Shown here piece after piece: positions 27,205 through 38,938 of a DNA stretch of 64,000 bases. Source of the DNA: Ascidia mentula (lineage: Eukaryota > Chordata > Ascidiacea > Phlebobranchia > Ascidiidae); assembly GCA_947561715.1 (NCBI GenBank), contig OX387197.1, forward strand, positions 18,336,266-18,400,265, written 5' to 3'. The position numbers and the translations under genes are program-made. The notes beneath the pieces were generated by a model. The model made no database searches. It was not told the DNA's origin and worked only from the letters and a program-made list of their open reading frames with translations. Numbering within the stretch: the first letter of the stretch is position 1; each line of letters starts with the position of its first letter.

Positions 27205-27938
27205 AATCACCCGGTGTTTCAAAATCCATTTTAGTTTTGTAACCCTTTCATTTCTTAAACAGGATTTTATCGAAAAACTATATTAGAAGGTTTTATCCAG
27301 CTATGTTTTTACATATGCACAAATTTGACATCTTTAGGTGGCTCTTTGCAAACGTACCTCTTGTGTGTGTTTTATAGCGTCGATAAGATCGTTCTTTCCG
27401 ATTGCATGAATCATTCGTTTTAAACAATTCATTTTACCTTTTTAGGACAAATAAACATCTACGGTGAAAATCCTGTGTTTTTAGTGTGAAGGCGGTTGTA
27501 GTACATGGCCCTATAGAAATTAGCTCATTACTGGATAACACACCAGGAGGTTTCAGAGTTGGATGGGAAAAACCTGAGAAAATTCGTACTTAAACAATCA
27601 AAACTTAAATCCACTTGTTAGCTTCTACAGGAAGGGACATATATTTGCACAGAAAAAAAAGTAAATTTTGATGCAGGTAACATAAAATCATGCAAAAACA
27701 GAAAACAAAATGTAAAAATAATCGCGAATACAACAAAAGAAACTTGTATTGTTTTTCGCCAAGTATATGTGCGAAATGGTTAATAAATACATAAAACGCT
27801 TTATTCAATCCTCGACAATAGCAAAAGAGTTTGTCAAACGTTAAGACAAGTAAAATCAAAATTGCACAAAAAATAACAGGAACTTAATGTTGCAGCCCAG
27901 CATGATATAGAGAAGCAGGTTAAACATTCTAAACGCGT
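27205..27938. other. Convergent intergenic region (sideroflexin end, ZP_A end)
   Basis: The sideroflexin gene (+) and the ZP_A gene (-) converge here. AATAAA at 27450-27455 serves the former. No further gene is seen. Confidence 0.5.
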
Positions 27939-30832
27939 CTATTGAGTAGCGTTATCTGGTGAAGTGGACTTCGTTAGCATTGAGCATTGCCTCGCAAAGT
28001 CAAACTGCGGTTTGACCTTGAGTAACCGCACGACCCCGTCGCCACTTCCAGATTGGCTGGATTGCTCACGCCGTGCAAACAAATCTCCGATTGGAGTCCC
28101 TCTAAGTGATTCCCTTAGGCGGCGGTTTCGTCGTGAGCTCAGCGTCCGTCCTAGAGCATAGCACAGTGCTCCAAGCAACGCAACGCATGTGATGTTGGAG
28201 ATTGCGAGCAGAGTTGGAACCATCCATGAAAATCGGGTTTCTTTGCATAGATTGAAAAAACACATTCGATGAGCCGGTGTTTTAAAAATGAATACCGCCC
28301 TATTGGAATTGATTAGTTTTCTTACGGCCGATTATTAGCTTGTCGTAACGTACAAGTGTAACCTACTTACGCACCACCATGCACGTAACAAAGTAAACCA
28401 ACATCTTGTATTTTATGTGGCTATGACTATCAACTAATCAACTTTTGTTTTACATACGCACCTTTGCGTTTTTCATTTTTTGCTCCAGGCTCTATTGCTT
28501 GTTTCTTCACAGTGCGTTGCTTGGTAACGTGAATTGGACCCCTTGTTAAGTCTCTATGAAAGTCGGCACTGGTAAGCAGTAAAGAAACCAAGTCTGACCG
28601 ACGTTGACGGTTCGAAGTGCACTGCACATAAAGTGAAATATACTTTAAACTAACAATAAACCGAAAATTCAGTTGTTGTCTTGATTTGATTATGTGATAT
28701 GTTTGGAACAAAAATACAACACAATGCCGACAGCCATATGTTGTATAAATGTTTTTGCATTGGGCATATATTGTACTTATTTTCAGGCAGTTAACATTTT
28801 GGTTTTATGAACACGTAAATACGAGTTAATGAAAAATTATCCGAACATAAAATTAGTCAGAATATCAACATTTGGTAAAACCCAAATTTACTTTAATTGC
28901 TCGTAAGTTACTAAGTTGCTGGGAAAATATTTTTTTAAACATATACCTGGCAATGTTTTTTGCACAACTTGACATGGCAGTGAATATAAATGTCGGCAGT
29001 TTGATCGAGTTCAAAGACTTTAAACATAAACAGGCTTCTTCGTCCAGATCCATTCGACAGTATTTCGTGGTGGAACTTTGTCGATTTAGCAGGGCATCTA
29101 AAAAAATTAAATCTGAAGAAAAGGAGCCTGTTTGCTGACGCCAAATGTTTCTGCTGTGCATTAAAAGTGTTGACTTTGGTAAATTCTAATTGTTTAGTTA
29201 TGAACTGAATAGGGCCAAACCAAAGGTTTTGATACAAACGGTGCAACAGAAGCTGCATGACGATGAGATCTGACGAAGATACATTTTTCACAAAACCCTA
29301 TAAACCTCTAAAGTCTTACCGCTTTAAACTCACTTGTCTTTAATAATGTCAACGGAATAAAAATCTTTTCCTACAACAAACTGCGAAGATACGTAACAAT
29401 CAAGCAAGGTCAAATGATATCCAAGCGTCCGGGCGCTTTCAACCGTGACGAACAGCTCTTGACCAATTGGAATCGAAAGCGGAAAATCAAACGCAGCGTC
29501 CTTGCTTGAATTTTCGCTGGGTAAAAATCCCCACACATCCATCTGGACGTTGACTGACCCGTTCACTGTCAAGAAGGGCTTCGGCTTGCAACATCTGCAG
29601 TGCATTGACGTTTGAATATTCTTGGTTCGGAATTCAAATACGCGTATTTTTTTTTATAAACTAGGACCCATGCAAGGTGCCACGAAATTTTTCACGTTGT
29701 TAACAAATCTTACACGGGGTTTACGAACGACTTCTCAATGGCCAGCCGCGGGTAGAAGCAACGAACATTCGCAAGAACGATCGGGTATCCGTAAAAGTTG
29801 GCCACCGTCTTCTCAAACCAAACTTGGTTCGTGACGACCGCCATTCCATCATCTGGGGAATCCCCGACGATTTTTGCCACAGTATCACAGCTGATAAATG
29901 GGGCGGGCAGCGTGAAGCTGAAAGCGTGAAGTGAAAGTTGTTTTCTTTTTCGAAAAAAGCAAGGTTTTTGTTGATAGGCCAACAACCTTAATATTTTTAT
30001 TTCAAACAAGGATATCAGTCGAAGTTCAATGAGTTTCATTAAAATAGTGTCTTATTATCAAATTAAGGAAGGCCTATTTTACAAAATTATTCATTCAGTA
30101 CATTTATAGTTTCGAAAAGCTGTAATTGCCTTTACATACCTATATTGAGCATTATTCTGTTTTGTGGTGTCAGAAACCGCTTTGCATTCTGCGTCATTTG
30201 GATTAAACTTGTTTGAAATGTAAAGGGCTGTAGTGATGTCATCAAATGTGACGTTGTACTTCAAGGCGTATCGATGCAACAACCAACTGGGCAAGGTTAC
30301 GCGGATTTCATCGTCGAAGCAATGGACGCCGAGAGCATCTAACGTGCAAAATGTGCTTGTAGTCATTGATGTACTTTCGAACAAACACGGTTTCACTTAC
30401 TCCATGTGCAACTGTCATTGCCTCCAATGCATCGATATTTTTTATCTTCAGAGTTTGGAACAAGTTGGCACGAGCAGTTGTTTTTACAGGGATTCACAAT
30501 ACAAGGATCATACTTGTCGTCAGCTTCACTGCTTTCTGTCAAAGCAGCAATGCATTTGTGATGATTCGTCGCATGCATGCTTGTTTCAGTCATCATTGCG
30601 ATATAAACACCAAGAAAATCTGTGGCATGTTTTTCCCCTGCACTTTTTTAAGTTCATAAGAGGCATAATTGACAAGAGATAAATCATCTATGCTATGCTA
30701 CTGCACAACAAGTTATCTATGTTGTACTAATTATAACATATAATATTACTGACACAATAACAGCTCACCTGTGTAGGCCACAGCAATCAAAAGAATGAAC
30801 AACCTGCATGCATAAAGTTTGCATCGGGCCAT
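27939..30832 (-). CDS. ZP_A: zona-pellucida-domain type I membrane protein
   Basis: Eight exons on the minus strand: 30769-30832, 30401-30637, 30140-30338, 29725-29917, 29334-29584, 28947-29112, 28462-28621, 27939-28240; 523 residues, all phases consistent. Order: signal peptide (LFILLIAVAYTG), a cysteine-rich EGF-like stretch (DPCIVNPCKNNCSCQ), ZP-N beginning LGVHCFDDEIRV, ZP-C with RCFYPR, SIPIGQELFVTV and IYIHCHVKLCKKHC, a furin-type site RQRR, then one membrane helix (about WMVPTLLAISNITCVALLGA) and a basic cytoplasmic tail. ZP proteins are secreted or membrane proteins that polymerise into coats after furin cleavage. Exon 3 uses the acceptor ending at 30339, because the nearer ones leave stops. 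The gene lies 270 bp downstream of CTL_A and may share its transcript. I recognise no named orthologue. Confidence 0.8.
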
Positions 30833-31101
30833 CTTCAAACTACCAAAAAATACCACTGTTACCTTTGAAGCATACTTTGTCACTCGTAAGTTCTTACTAA
30901 CAAAGTCAGTAGGCTACTGTAGTTGATCAAACAAAAACAGTGCTTGATTGAACCGCGGTAGAAGTGACCGCTGTAGTAAAAACGCAAGAAAACGCAGGCA
31001 AATAAACGCACCCACCCTAAGGCTCGTTGCGAAGAAGAAGTTGCCCTTTCGCAACTGCCTGCTGCATGGCCATTAAAAAGTTGCTTTTGGCCACGTTTCA
31101 T

Positions 31102-33066
31102 TCAATGTTCATCCGAACTTTGTTGGCACCGCGTCTTATGCAGCCTGCCACAACCCAACACCTCCCAGTGCGACTTGCTGCTATCCGACAGCAACAGGTG
31201 TGTGATTGTTCAAAAATACTAATGATTTAATGTGGATTTGGCATTATTGGTGCTGTTGAATTGTTGAATAACTTGATATTGCTACATTGCTACCATAACG
31301 TATATAGTGAAAATCATACGTCGAAATCAAACAGATCCTGTAACAAAAAGCCAGGCTGATCCTGTAATAAAAAGCTACTGCTGTTGCTTTTTTTAGTATT
31401 CAAAATCATACAAATGCAATAAAAAACTTAAATGTATTTGAAGCATACGTTGATTCCAAATACGGCATTGCACAGAAATAAAAAGAGTAGCCAAGGGTTT
31501 TGAAGCAATTTACAGATGCAACGAGTTACCGTGTACCATACACCCCGTACACTTGAGTACCGTACGCCTGAGTACCGTACTCTTGAGCGCCGTACACATT
31601 TTCAGTAGTCTGTACGTTTCTGAAATATTTTACAGGTTAAGAAACAATACTGTATATGTTTTAACAAACAACAAAGTACAGGAGTACCTTTGGCGTCGTC
31701 TGTAGAAAAAGTACAACGTTATAATTACTACAGCAACAAATATGATGGAAGGAATAGTGGCGGCCACTGCTATTAATGTGGTGTTGTCGTTGTTTTTGTC
31801 TGCGACGGTTTTGTCTTCGACTTTTGGAACATCTGTGTATAAAAAATATTAAATGCGTCCATAGCAAAATACCAAACTTGGCATCAAAATTTAGAAGTCT
31901 TGCAAGGATTTTACAGTGATTCTATACTAGCGATGTAAGGTTTTGGAAAACAGAATTATTTCATTTTAAACAAGCATATGCAATCACACAATAAAGTGAG
32001 CTGGCGTGCGTTCAAGTATAAAATCTGCCGAGCTTTGGTATGACTACTGTTTTGAAATTATCAATACGCCGTCAAGCAGACACAAATGTAATCAGTATAT
32101 AGAAACGCCATATCATGAGATTGTACAAAAGTTCAAATATACGCAAACAGTTTTACACATTCTAAATCTGAAAATATAAAGAGTAAAGAGATTGGAAATT
32201 TCTACAACCATCAAACAAAATCGTTAACTGCAAACTTTATGCTAGGAAAAGTAGCCCATATAAAAAGGTTGAAAGTCATGGAAAACTTACACGAGTACGA
32301 CCTTTCACAGATGTACCTTGCGTCACTTTCACAATATGCGTCAACTAAATCTATATTTTTCTCCCAATCGCGGAAATACCCCATCGTAACGCAATTGTCA
32401 CGAGTAACTCGATTATTTGGTTCATTCCACCTCCACATATTACTGGTATTACTTAATATGGTGCCGTCCGTCCATCTGAAGTCATACCCACCGGGTAAGG
32501 CCTTTGCACCGGTTAAGTATGAGAATGGATAATCTGCAAAAATACGACCATAATACCCAATACATGAGTGTCGGGTGTACATAAAATACAAACGACCAAA
32601 ACATTCAGGTTGGGAACTACTGCATTAGACGTTCTGAAAATGTATACATGTTACCTATCGACTTAAGATCTGTGATATAGTCCGATCGTTGCCTGGGATT
32701 TTGTTTGAACATGTCATATAAACTGGTTGCCGTAAAGCTCTTTAATTGGCTTTCAAGGTGCCGACAGCAAACATTGGGTGTGGCAATGTTTATAGATAAT
32801 AGAGAAAGTGTTACTTTACCAGTTACAGTCTCGATTTTGATTTCATTTTTGAGAAATTGCAATATTTCTGGTGTTTTGACATTTGCTAACTGTGCATCTC
32901 TTGCGGTACACGCACTTTCAGCTTGTGCATAGCCGGCAGCGTATGTTTCGCTGGAAATAAAGTACTCCAAATCTCCCAAGTGATGCCAAGTTTCAGCAGA
33001 AGTCTCTGTGAAAAATGTACAACTGGAGAACATGCACAAAACAACTGCACTTTTGACGACTTCCAT
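31102..33066 (-). CDS. CTL_A: type I membrane C-type lectin
   Basis: Four exons: 32820-33066, 32291-32533, 31688-31832, 31102-31177; 236 residues. Residues 1-24 are a signal peptide ([17 protein letters not shown]). One C-type lectin domain spans exons 1-2, starting [12 protein letters not shown] and ending CESDARYICER, with the four canonical cysteines (SAC, DNC, AYC, YIC). The EPN motif that sets mannose-type specificity is present in WRWNEPNN. Exon 3 gives a Lys/Asp/Asn-rich stalk and one membrane helix ([24 protein letters not shown]) followed by RRRQ. The last exon, a 25-residue cytoplasmic tail, is the least certain part and rests on phase and position only. Such lectins bind glycans at the cell surface. 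The intron 31178-31687 carries a short 15-bp repeat tract. Confidence 0.78.
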
Positions 33067-33393
33067 TTTCGATAATTGCCATACACTGACGATGGTAAAA
33101 AAACTGCTACTCCATCGCTTTTAACTTTGAGTTACTTCACTCACAGTGAAATTAAAAATTGACACACAAAGCTACCAACAATCACAATTTCCCTGTCTCC
33201 AATATCAACTGAATGTCTTTATTGCGTCACAAAACACTTTTTTACACACAAAGGTTGAAAAAAGGGTACATTTAGATTTTCCGTTTGTCCAACGGGCCCT
33301 TTCTTATCATGCAGTGAAGTGTTTTAGTGTATGAAACCAACTTACTTATTGTGTCACTGTTTCTTATTATTACTTTCAAAATCATTGCACAAG

Positions 33394-33490
33394 CAGCAAC
33401 ACAGGTGCAACTAGGTAAAACATAATTTTTATGGATAATAGTAACAGCAACACAGGTGCAACTAGGTAAAACATAATTTTTATGGATAAA
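33394..33490. repeat. Tandem duplication of about 51 bp
   Basis: The stretch beginning CAGCAACACAGGTGCAACTA occurs at 33394 and again at 33445, nearly identical over at least 45 bp. Units B (about 39487) and C (about 41828) of the array carry it once, so the duplication arose in unit A after the units split. Confidence 0.85.
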
Positions 33491-33678
33491 AAGTACTTAT
33501 CCCATAGGAATTAACGTTAGGGATGATTTAAAAATAACTTACTGCGCATAAAACTTGTCCGCCAACCATCTGAACCCCGTCAAGCTAGAAGGTGCTTATT
33601 ATGTTTTTGAAATGTAACTTACAAAATGCAGCCTAACCAAATCAACTGACAAGATAGATATTGTAGATTCTTGATGCC

Positions 33679-35771
33679 GTAAAAGTTGGCCACCGTCTTC
33701 TCAAACCAAACTTGGTTCGTGACCGGTCCTTCTAAAATGTGCTCGTGCAACTATGTGTCGATATGTGAAGCTATGTGCAACCATGTGGAGCTATGTGTCG
33801 CTATGTGCAACCATGTGGAGCTATGTGTCGCTATGTGGAGCTATGTGCAACTTTGTGGAGCTATGTGCAACTATGTAAAGCTATGTGTTGCTATGCGGAA
33901 ATATGTGCAACTATGTGAAGCTATGTGTCGCTATGTGAAGCTATGTGCAACTATGTGCAACTATGTGGAGCTATGTGTCGCTATGTATCGCTATGTATCG
34001 CTATGTGCAACTATGTGAAGCTATGTGCAACTATGTGGAGGTATGTGACATACGTCATTAATGCCCGCAAGGCTTGGATGCCCAAAACAAGAAATTTTGG
34101 ATATCTTGTTTATGGATTCTGCTTTTCTAACACTGAAATTTGAATTATTGCTTTTGAATTCCTTGTAGGCTATACAAGAAAACGGTTGTCCGCCTCCCGA
34201 ACGTACTTACATGTGCGGCGCTTGGTAAAATGTGTTTGGCGAACCTTGTTTTATGCAATATAGACCAGGTGTATATGTTGTTACTTTATTTTGGCATTGT
34301 CTTGTATTGTTCTCCTTAGTTTTGTTATTGTGTCATCGATTCAACAGTGTGTATTCTCCACATAGTTGCACATAGCGACACATATCTTCACATAGCTTCA
34401 CATAGCTTCACATAGCTTCACATAGCAACACATAGATCCACATAGCTCCACATAGCTGCACATAGCTTCACATAGTTGCACATAGTTGCACATAGCTCCG
34501 CATACCTCCGCATAGCTTCACATAGCTGCACATAGCTGCACATAGCGACACATAGCTCCACATAGCTCCACATAGTTGCACATAGTTGCACATAGCTTCA
34601 CATAGCGACACATAGCTTCACATAGTTGCACATAGTTGCACATATTTCCGCATAGCAACACATAGCTTTACATAGTTGCACATAGCTCCACAAAGTTGCA
34701 CATAGCTCCACATAGCTCCACATAGTTACACGTAGTTGCACATAGCTCTACATGGCGGCACATAGTTACACGAGCACATTTTAGAAGCGCCCGTTCGTGA
34801 CGACCGCCATTCCATCATCTGGGGAATCCCCGTCGATATTTGCCACAGTATCACAGCTGATAAATGGGGCGGGCAGCGTGAAGTAAAAGTTGTTTTCTTT
34901 TACAAAAAGGAAGGTTTTTGTTGATAGGCCAACAACCTTAATATTTTTATTTCAAACAAGGATATCAGTCGAAGTTCAATGAGTTTCATTAAAATAGTGT
35001 CTTATTATCAAATTAGCCTATTTTATAAAATTATTCATTCAGTACATTTATAGTTTCGAAAAGCTGTAATTACCTTTACATACCTATATTGAGCATTATT
35101 CTGTTTTGTGGTGTCAGAAACCGCTTTGCATTCTGCGTCATTTGGATTAAATTTGTTTGAAATGTAAAGAGCTGTAGTGATGTCATCAAATGTGACGTTG
35201 TACTTCAAGGCGTATCGATGCAACAACCAACTGGGCAAGGTTACGCGGATTTCATCGTCGAAGCAATGGACGCCGAGAGCATCTAACGTGCAAAATGTGC
35301 TTGTAGTCATTGATGTACTTTCGAACAAACACGGTTTCACTTACTCCATGTGCAACTGTCATTGCCTCCAATGCATCGATATTTTTTATCGTCAGAGTTT
35401 GGAACAAGTTGGCACGAGCAGTTGTTTTTACAGGGATTCACAATACAAGGATCATACTTGTCGTCAGCTTCACTGCTTTCTGTCAAAGCAGCAATGCATT
35501 TGTGATGATTCGTCGCATGCATGCTTGTTTCAGTCATCATTGCGATATAAACACCAAGAAAATCTGTGGCATGTTTTTCCCCTGCACTTTTATAAGTTCA
35601 CAAGAGGCATAATTGACAAGAGATAAATCATCTATGCTACTGCACAACTAATTATCTATGTTGTACTAATTATAACATATAATATTACTGACACAATAAC
35701 AGCTCACCTGTGTAGGCCACAGCAATCAAAAGAATGAACAACCTGCATGCATAAAGTTTGCATCGGGCCAT
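33679..35771 (-). pseudogene. ZP_B: truncated, transposon-interrupted ZP gene copy
   Basis: The first three exons match ZP_A almost exactly: 35708-35771 (signal peptide), 35345-35581 (EGF-like), 35084-35282 (ZP-N). Exon 4 is broken in three ways. A 14-bp deletion near 34880 removes its splice acceptor. A 1,070-bp foldback element (33724-34793) splits it. The copy then ends at 33679, in the middle of exon 4, at a CC microhomology with the unit A end. The ZP-C, furin-site and membrane exons are absent. If transcribed, it could at most make a secreted EGF plus ZP-N fragment. Confidence 0.85.
33724..34793. mobile_element. hAT-like foldback element with 10-bp subterminal arrays
   Basis: Flanked by an 8-bp target duplication TTCGTGAC (33716-33723 and 34794-34801), the size typical of hAT transposons. 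The termini are imperfect inverted repeats sharing CTTCTAAAATGTGCTCGTG. Inside each end is a long array of a 10-bp unit, CTATGTG plus three variable bases: about 29 units on the left (33751-34040) and about 41 on the right in inverted orientation (34356-34770). The centre (34050-34350) is unique and encodes nothing recognised, so it is non-autonomous. The empty site is seen intact in ZP_A exon 4 near 29830. Confidence 0.88.
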
Positions 35772-36040
35772 CTTCAAACTACCAAAAAATACCACTGTTA
35801 CCTTTGAAGCATACTTTGTCACTCGTAAGTTCTTACTAACAAAGTCAGTAGGCTACTGTAGTTGATCAAACAAAAACATTGCTTGATTGAACCGCGGTAG
35901 AAGTGACCGCTGTAGTAAAAACGCAAGAAAACGCAGGCAAATAAACGCACCCACCCTAAGGCTCGTTGCGAAGAAGAAGTTGCCCTTTCGCAACTGCCTG
36001 CTGCATGGCCATTAAAAAGTTGCTTTTGGCCACGTTTCAT

Positions 36041-38938
36041 TCAATGTTCATCCGAACTTTGTTGGCACCGCGTCTTATGCAGCCTGCCACAACCCAACAC
36101 CTCCCAGTGCGACTTGCTGCTATCCGACAGCAACAGGTGTGTGATTGTTCAAAAATACTAATGATTTAATGTGGATTTGGCATTATTGGAGCTGTTGAAT
36201 TGTTGAATAACTTGATATTGCTACATTGCTACCATAACGTATATAGTGAAATTCATCAAAATCAAACAGATCCTGTAATAAAAAGCCAGGCTGATCCTGT
36301 AATAAAAAGCTACTTCTGCTGTTGCTTTTTTTAGTATTCAAAATCATACAAATGCAATAAAAAACTTAAATGTATTTGAAGCATACGTTGATTCCAAATA
36401 CGGCATTGCACAGAAATAAAAAGAGTAGCCAAGGGTTTTGAAGCAATTTACAGATGCAACGAGTTACCGTGTACCATACACCCCGTACGCCTGAGTACCG
36501 TACGCCTGAGTACCGTACGCCTGAGTACCGTACGCCTGAGTACCGTACGCCTGAGTACCGTACGCCTGAGTACCGTACGCCTGAGTACCGTACGCCTGAG
36601 TACCGTACTCTTGAGCGCCGTACACATTTTCAGTAGTCTGTACGTTTCTGAAATCATTTACAGGTTAAGAAACAATCCTGTATGTTTTAACAAACAATAA
36701 AGTACAGGAGTACCTTTGGCGTCGTCTGTAGAAAAAGTACAGCGTTATAATTACTACAGCAACAAATATGATGGAAGGAATAGTGGCGGCCACTGCTATT
36801 AATGTGGTGTTGTCGTTGTTTTTGTCTGCGACGTTTTTGTCTTCGACTTTTGGAACATCTGTGTATACAAAATATTAAATGCGTCCATAACAAAATACCA
36901 AACTTGGCATCAAAATTTAGAAGTCTTGCAAGGATTTTACAGTGATTCTATACTAGCGATGTTAGGTTTTGGAAAACAGAATTATTTCATTTTAAACAAG
37001 CATATGCAATCACACAATAAAGTGAGCTGGCGTGCGTTCAAGTATAAAATCTGCCGAGCTTTGGTATGATTACTGTTTTGAAATTATCAATACACCGTCA
37101 AGCAGACACAAATGCAATCAGTATATAGAAACGCCACATCATGGGATTGTACAAAGGTTCAAATATACGCAAACAGTTTGTTGCTGATGCTGCCAGGCAT
37201 ACTACTTAGTAATTATAAGCTCTCCTGGCAAAAAAACGCTTGTTTGTACGACGTTTCGTGAAACGCCAACACGGCGATAAATAGTCACGTGCGCGCAAAA
37301 AGGGCGAAAGAACCACAACAAGCTAAAAAACGGGGAGGGAGGAACACCATTAATAGAAAATGCGCGCCAACAGGACGACACCAGGGTCTAAAGCATAGCG
37401 CCCTGAGGTGCGAAAGACCATCACGTTCAACCAGGGGGCGTGTCGCGCTGACCGTTTATCAAATTGCGATAAACGGGTAGAAAGAAGGTTTCCCTCTTAT
37501 CATTCAGTGCAGACCGATGTGCATTTATATGAACACACTCAATAAACATCCTCTTGTACCTGTCCTTTTCCCGGTCCAGAATTTCTGTATCCTCAAAATT
37601 AACCGTGTGTCCTGTTGCTGCAACATGTTGCGACAATGCCGTCCTTGCCACCTTATTGGGTTTGCCCAAACCTACTTTCTACCCGTTCATCGCAATTTGA
37701 TAAACGGTCAGCGCGACACGCCCCCTGGTTGAACGTGATGGTCTTTAATTCGCACCTCAGGGCGCTATGCTTTAGACCCTTATCGTCCTGTTGGCGCGCA
37801 TTTTCTATTATTGGTGTTCCTCCCTCCCCGTTTTTTTAGCTTGTTGTGGTTCTTTCACCCTTTTTGTCTTTTGCGCACGTGACTATTTATCGCCGTGTTG
37901 GCATTTCACTTCGATTATCCTGATGAAGGTTGGATAACGACCGAAACGTCGTACAAACAAGTGTTTTTTTGCCAGAAGAGCTTTTAATTACTAAATACGC
38001 AAACAGATTTACACATTCTTAATCTGAAAATAGTAAGAGTAAAGAGATTGGAATTTTCTACAACCATCAAACAAAATCGTTAACTGCAAACTTTATGCTA
38101 GGAAAAGTAGGCCCATATAAAAAGGTTGAAAGTCAGCCACCGTATATACTATGGAAAACTTACACGGGTACGACCTTTCACAGATGTACTTTGCGTCCGT
38201 ATGACAACGTACGTCAACTAAATTTATATTTTTCGCCCAAACGGGGAAATACCCCATCGTAACGCAATTGTCCTCATTAACTGGATTATTTGGTTCAGTT
38301 CGCCTCCACATATTACTGGTATTACTTAATATGGTGCCGTCCGTCCATCTGAAGTCATGCCCACCGGTTTTGGCCTTTGCACCGGTTAAGTATGAGAATG
38401 GATAATCTGCAAAAATACGACCATAATACCCAATACATGAGTGTCGGGTGTACATACAATACAAACGACCAAAACATTCAGGTTTGGAACTACTGCATTA
38501 GACGTTCGGAAAATGTATACATGTTACCTATCGACTTAAGATCTGTGATATAGTCCGATCGTTGCCTGGGATTTTGTTTGAACACATCATATAAACTGGT
38601 TGCCGTAAAGCTCTTTAATTGGCTTTCAAGGTGCCGACAGCAAATATTGGGTGGGCAATGTTTATAGATAATAGAGAAAGTGTTACTTTACCAGTTACAG
38701 TCTCGATTTTGATTTCATTTTTGAGAAATTGCAATATTTCTGGTGTTTTGGCATTTGCTAACTGTGCATCTCTTGCGGCACACGCACTTTCAGCTTGTGC
38801 ATAGCCGGCAGCGTATGTTTCGTTGGAAATAAAGTACTCCAAATCTCCCAAGTGATGCCAAGTTTCAGCAGAAGTCTCTGTGAAAAATGTACAACTGGAG
38901 ATCATGCACAAAACCACTGCACTTTTGACGACTTCCAT
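36041..38938 (-). CDS. CTL_B: type I membrane C-type lectin, with a retroelement in an intron
   Basis: Four exons: 38692-38938, 38164-38406, 36714-36858, 36041-36116; 236 residues. The architecture is identical to CTL_A: signal peptide, one lectin domain, stalk, membrane helix, short tail. Exon 1 and exon 3 differ from CTL_A by only a few residues, whereas exon 2 has many changes, including WRRTEPNN in place of WRWNEPNN and [11 protein letters not shown] at the end; the four cysteines remain. A 2-bp deletion near 38653 relative to CTL_A falls in the intron and does not matter. The intron 36859-38163 contains an 818-bp Penelope-like insertion. The intron downstream of exon 3 contains an expanded 15-bp tandem repeat. 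Confidence 0.75.
36481..36610. repeat. 15-bp tandem repeat (unit CCGTACGCCTGAGTA)
   Basis: About eight to nine near-perfect copies in the CTL_B intron. The equivalent sites in CTL_A (31548-31590) and CTL_C (39965-40010) have only two to three units. Length therefore varies between paralogues, as in a minisatellite. Open frames read through it on both strands are artefacts of the 15-bp period. Confidence 0.9.
37177..37994 (-). mobile_element. Penelope-like retroelement remnant with GIY-YIG endonuclease end
   Basis: Inserted in the CTL_B intron with a 12-bp target duplication ATACGCAAACAG (37165-37176 and 37995-38006); CTL_A and CTL_C show the empty site. On the minus strand, about 37669-37480 encodes the C-terminal end of a GIY-YIG nuclease of the Penelope type ([19 protein letters not shown], then [12 protein letters not shown]). 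Reverse transcriptase is missing. Long inverted arms (about 37200-37480 and 37675-37990) flank this core. The right arm has CTGATGA, a short stem, then CCGAAAC at 37920-37947, resembling a hammerhead core; the left arm has lost about 32 bp there. Confidence 0.85.

Noticed and set aside
30339..30400. Apparent frameshift between the EGF-like and ZP parts of ZP_A
   Set aside because: A 62-bp intron with GTAAGT donor and TTAG acceptor restores the frame, and the same structure is in ZP_B.
33686..34018. Open frame of 110 codons rich in Cys, Val and Tyr repeats
   Set aside because: It is the 10-bp array of the foldback element read in frame, joined to antisense of ZP exon 4. It is not a gene.
33751..34770. 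CRISPR-like regular array
   Set aside because: The 10-bp units have no spacers, the arrays are mirror images within a TSD-flanked transposon, and the genome is eukaryotic.
36448..36657. Open frames on both strands (TPEYR and RRTVL repeats)
   Set aside because: Both are translations of the 15-bp minisatellite inside an intron.
37289..37480. Plus-strand frame in the left arm of the Penelope-like element
   Set aside because: It lies in a non-coding terminal arm and is antisense to the element's coding direction.
38640..38700. Two-base deletion in CTL_B that shortens the exon 1 frame
   Set aside because: It lies after the donor site at 38691, inside the intron, so the spliced gene is unaffected.
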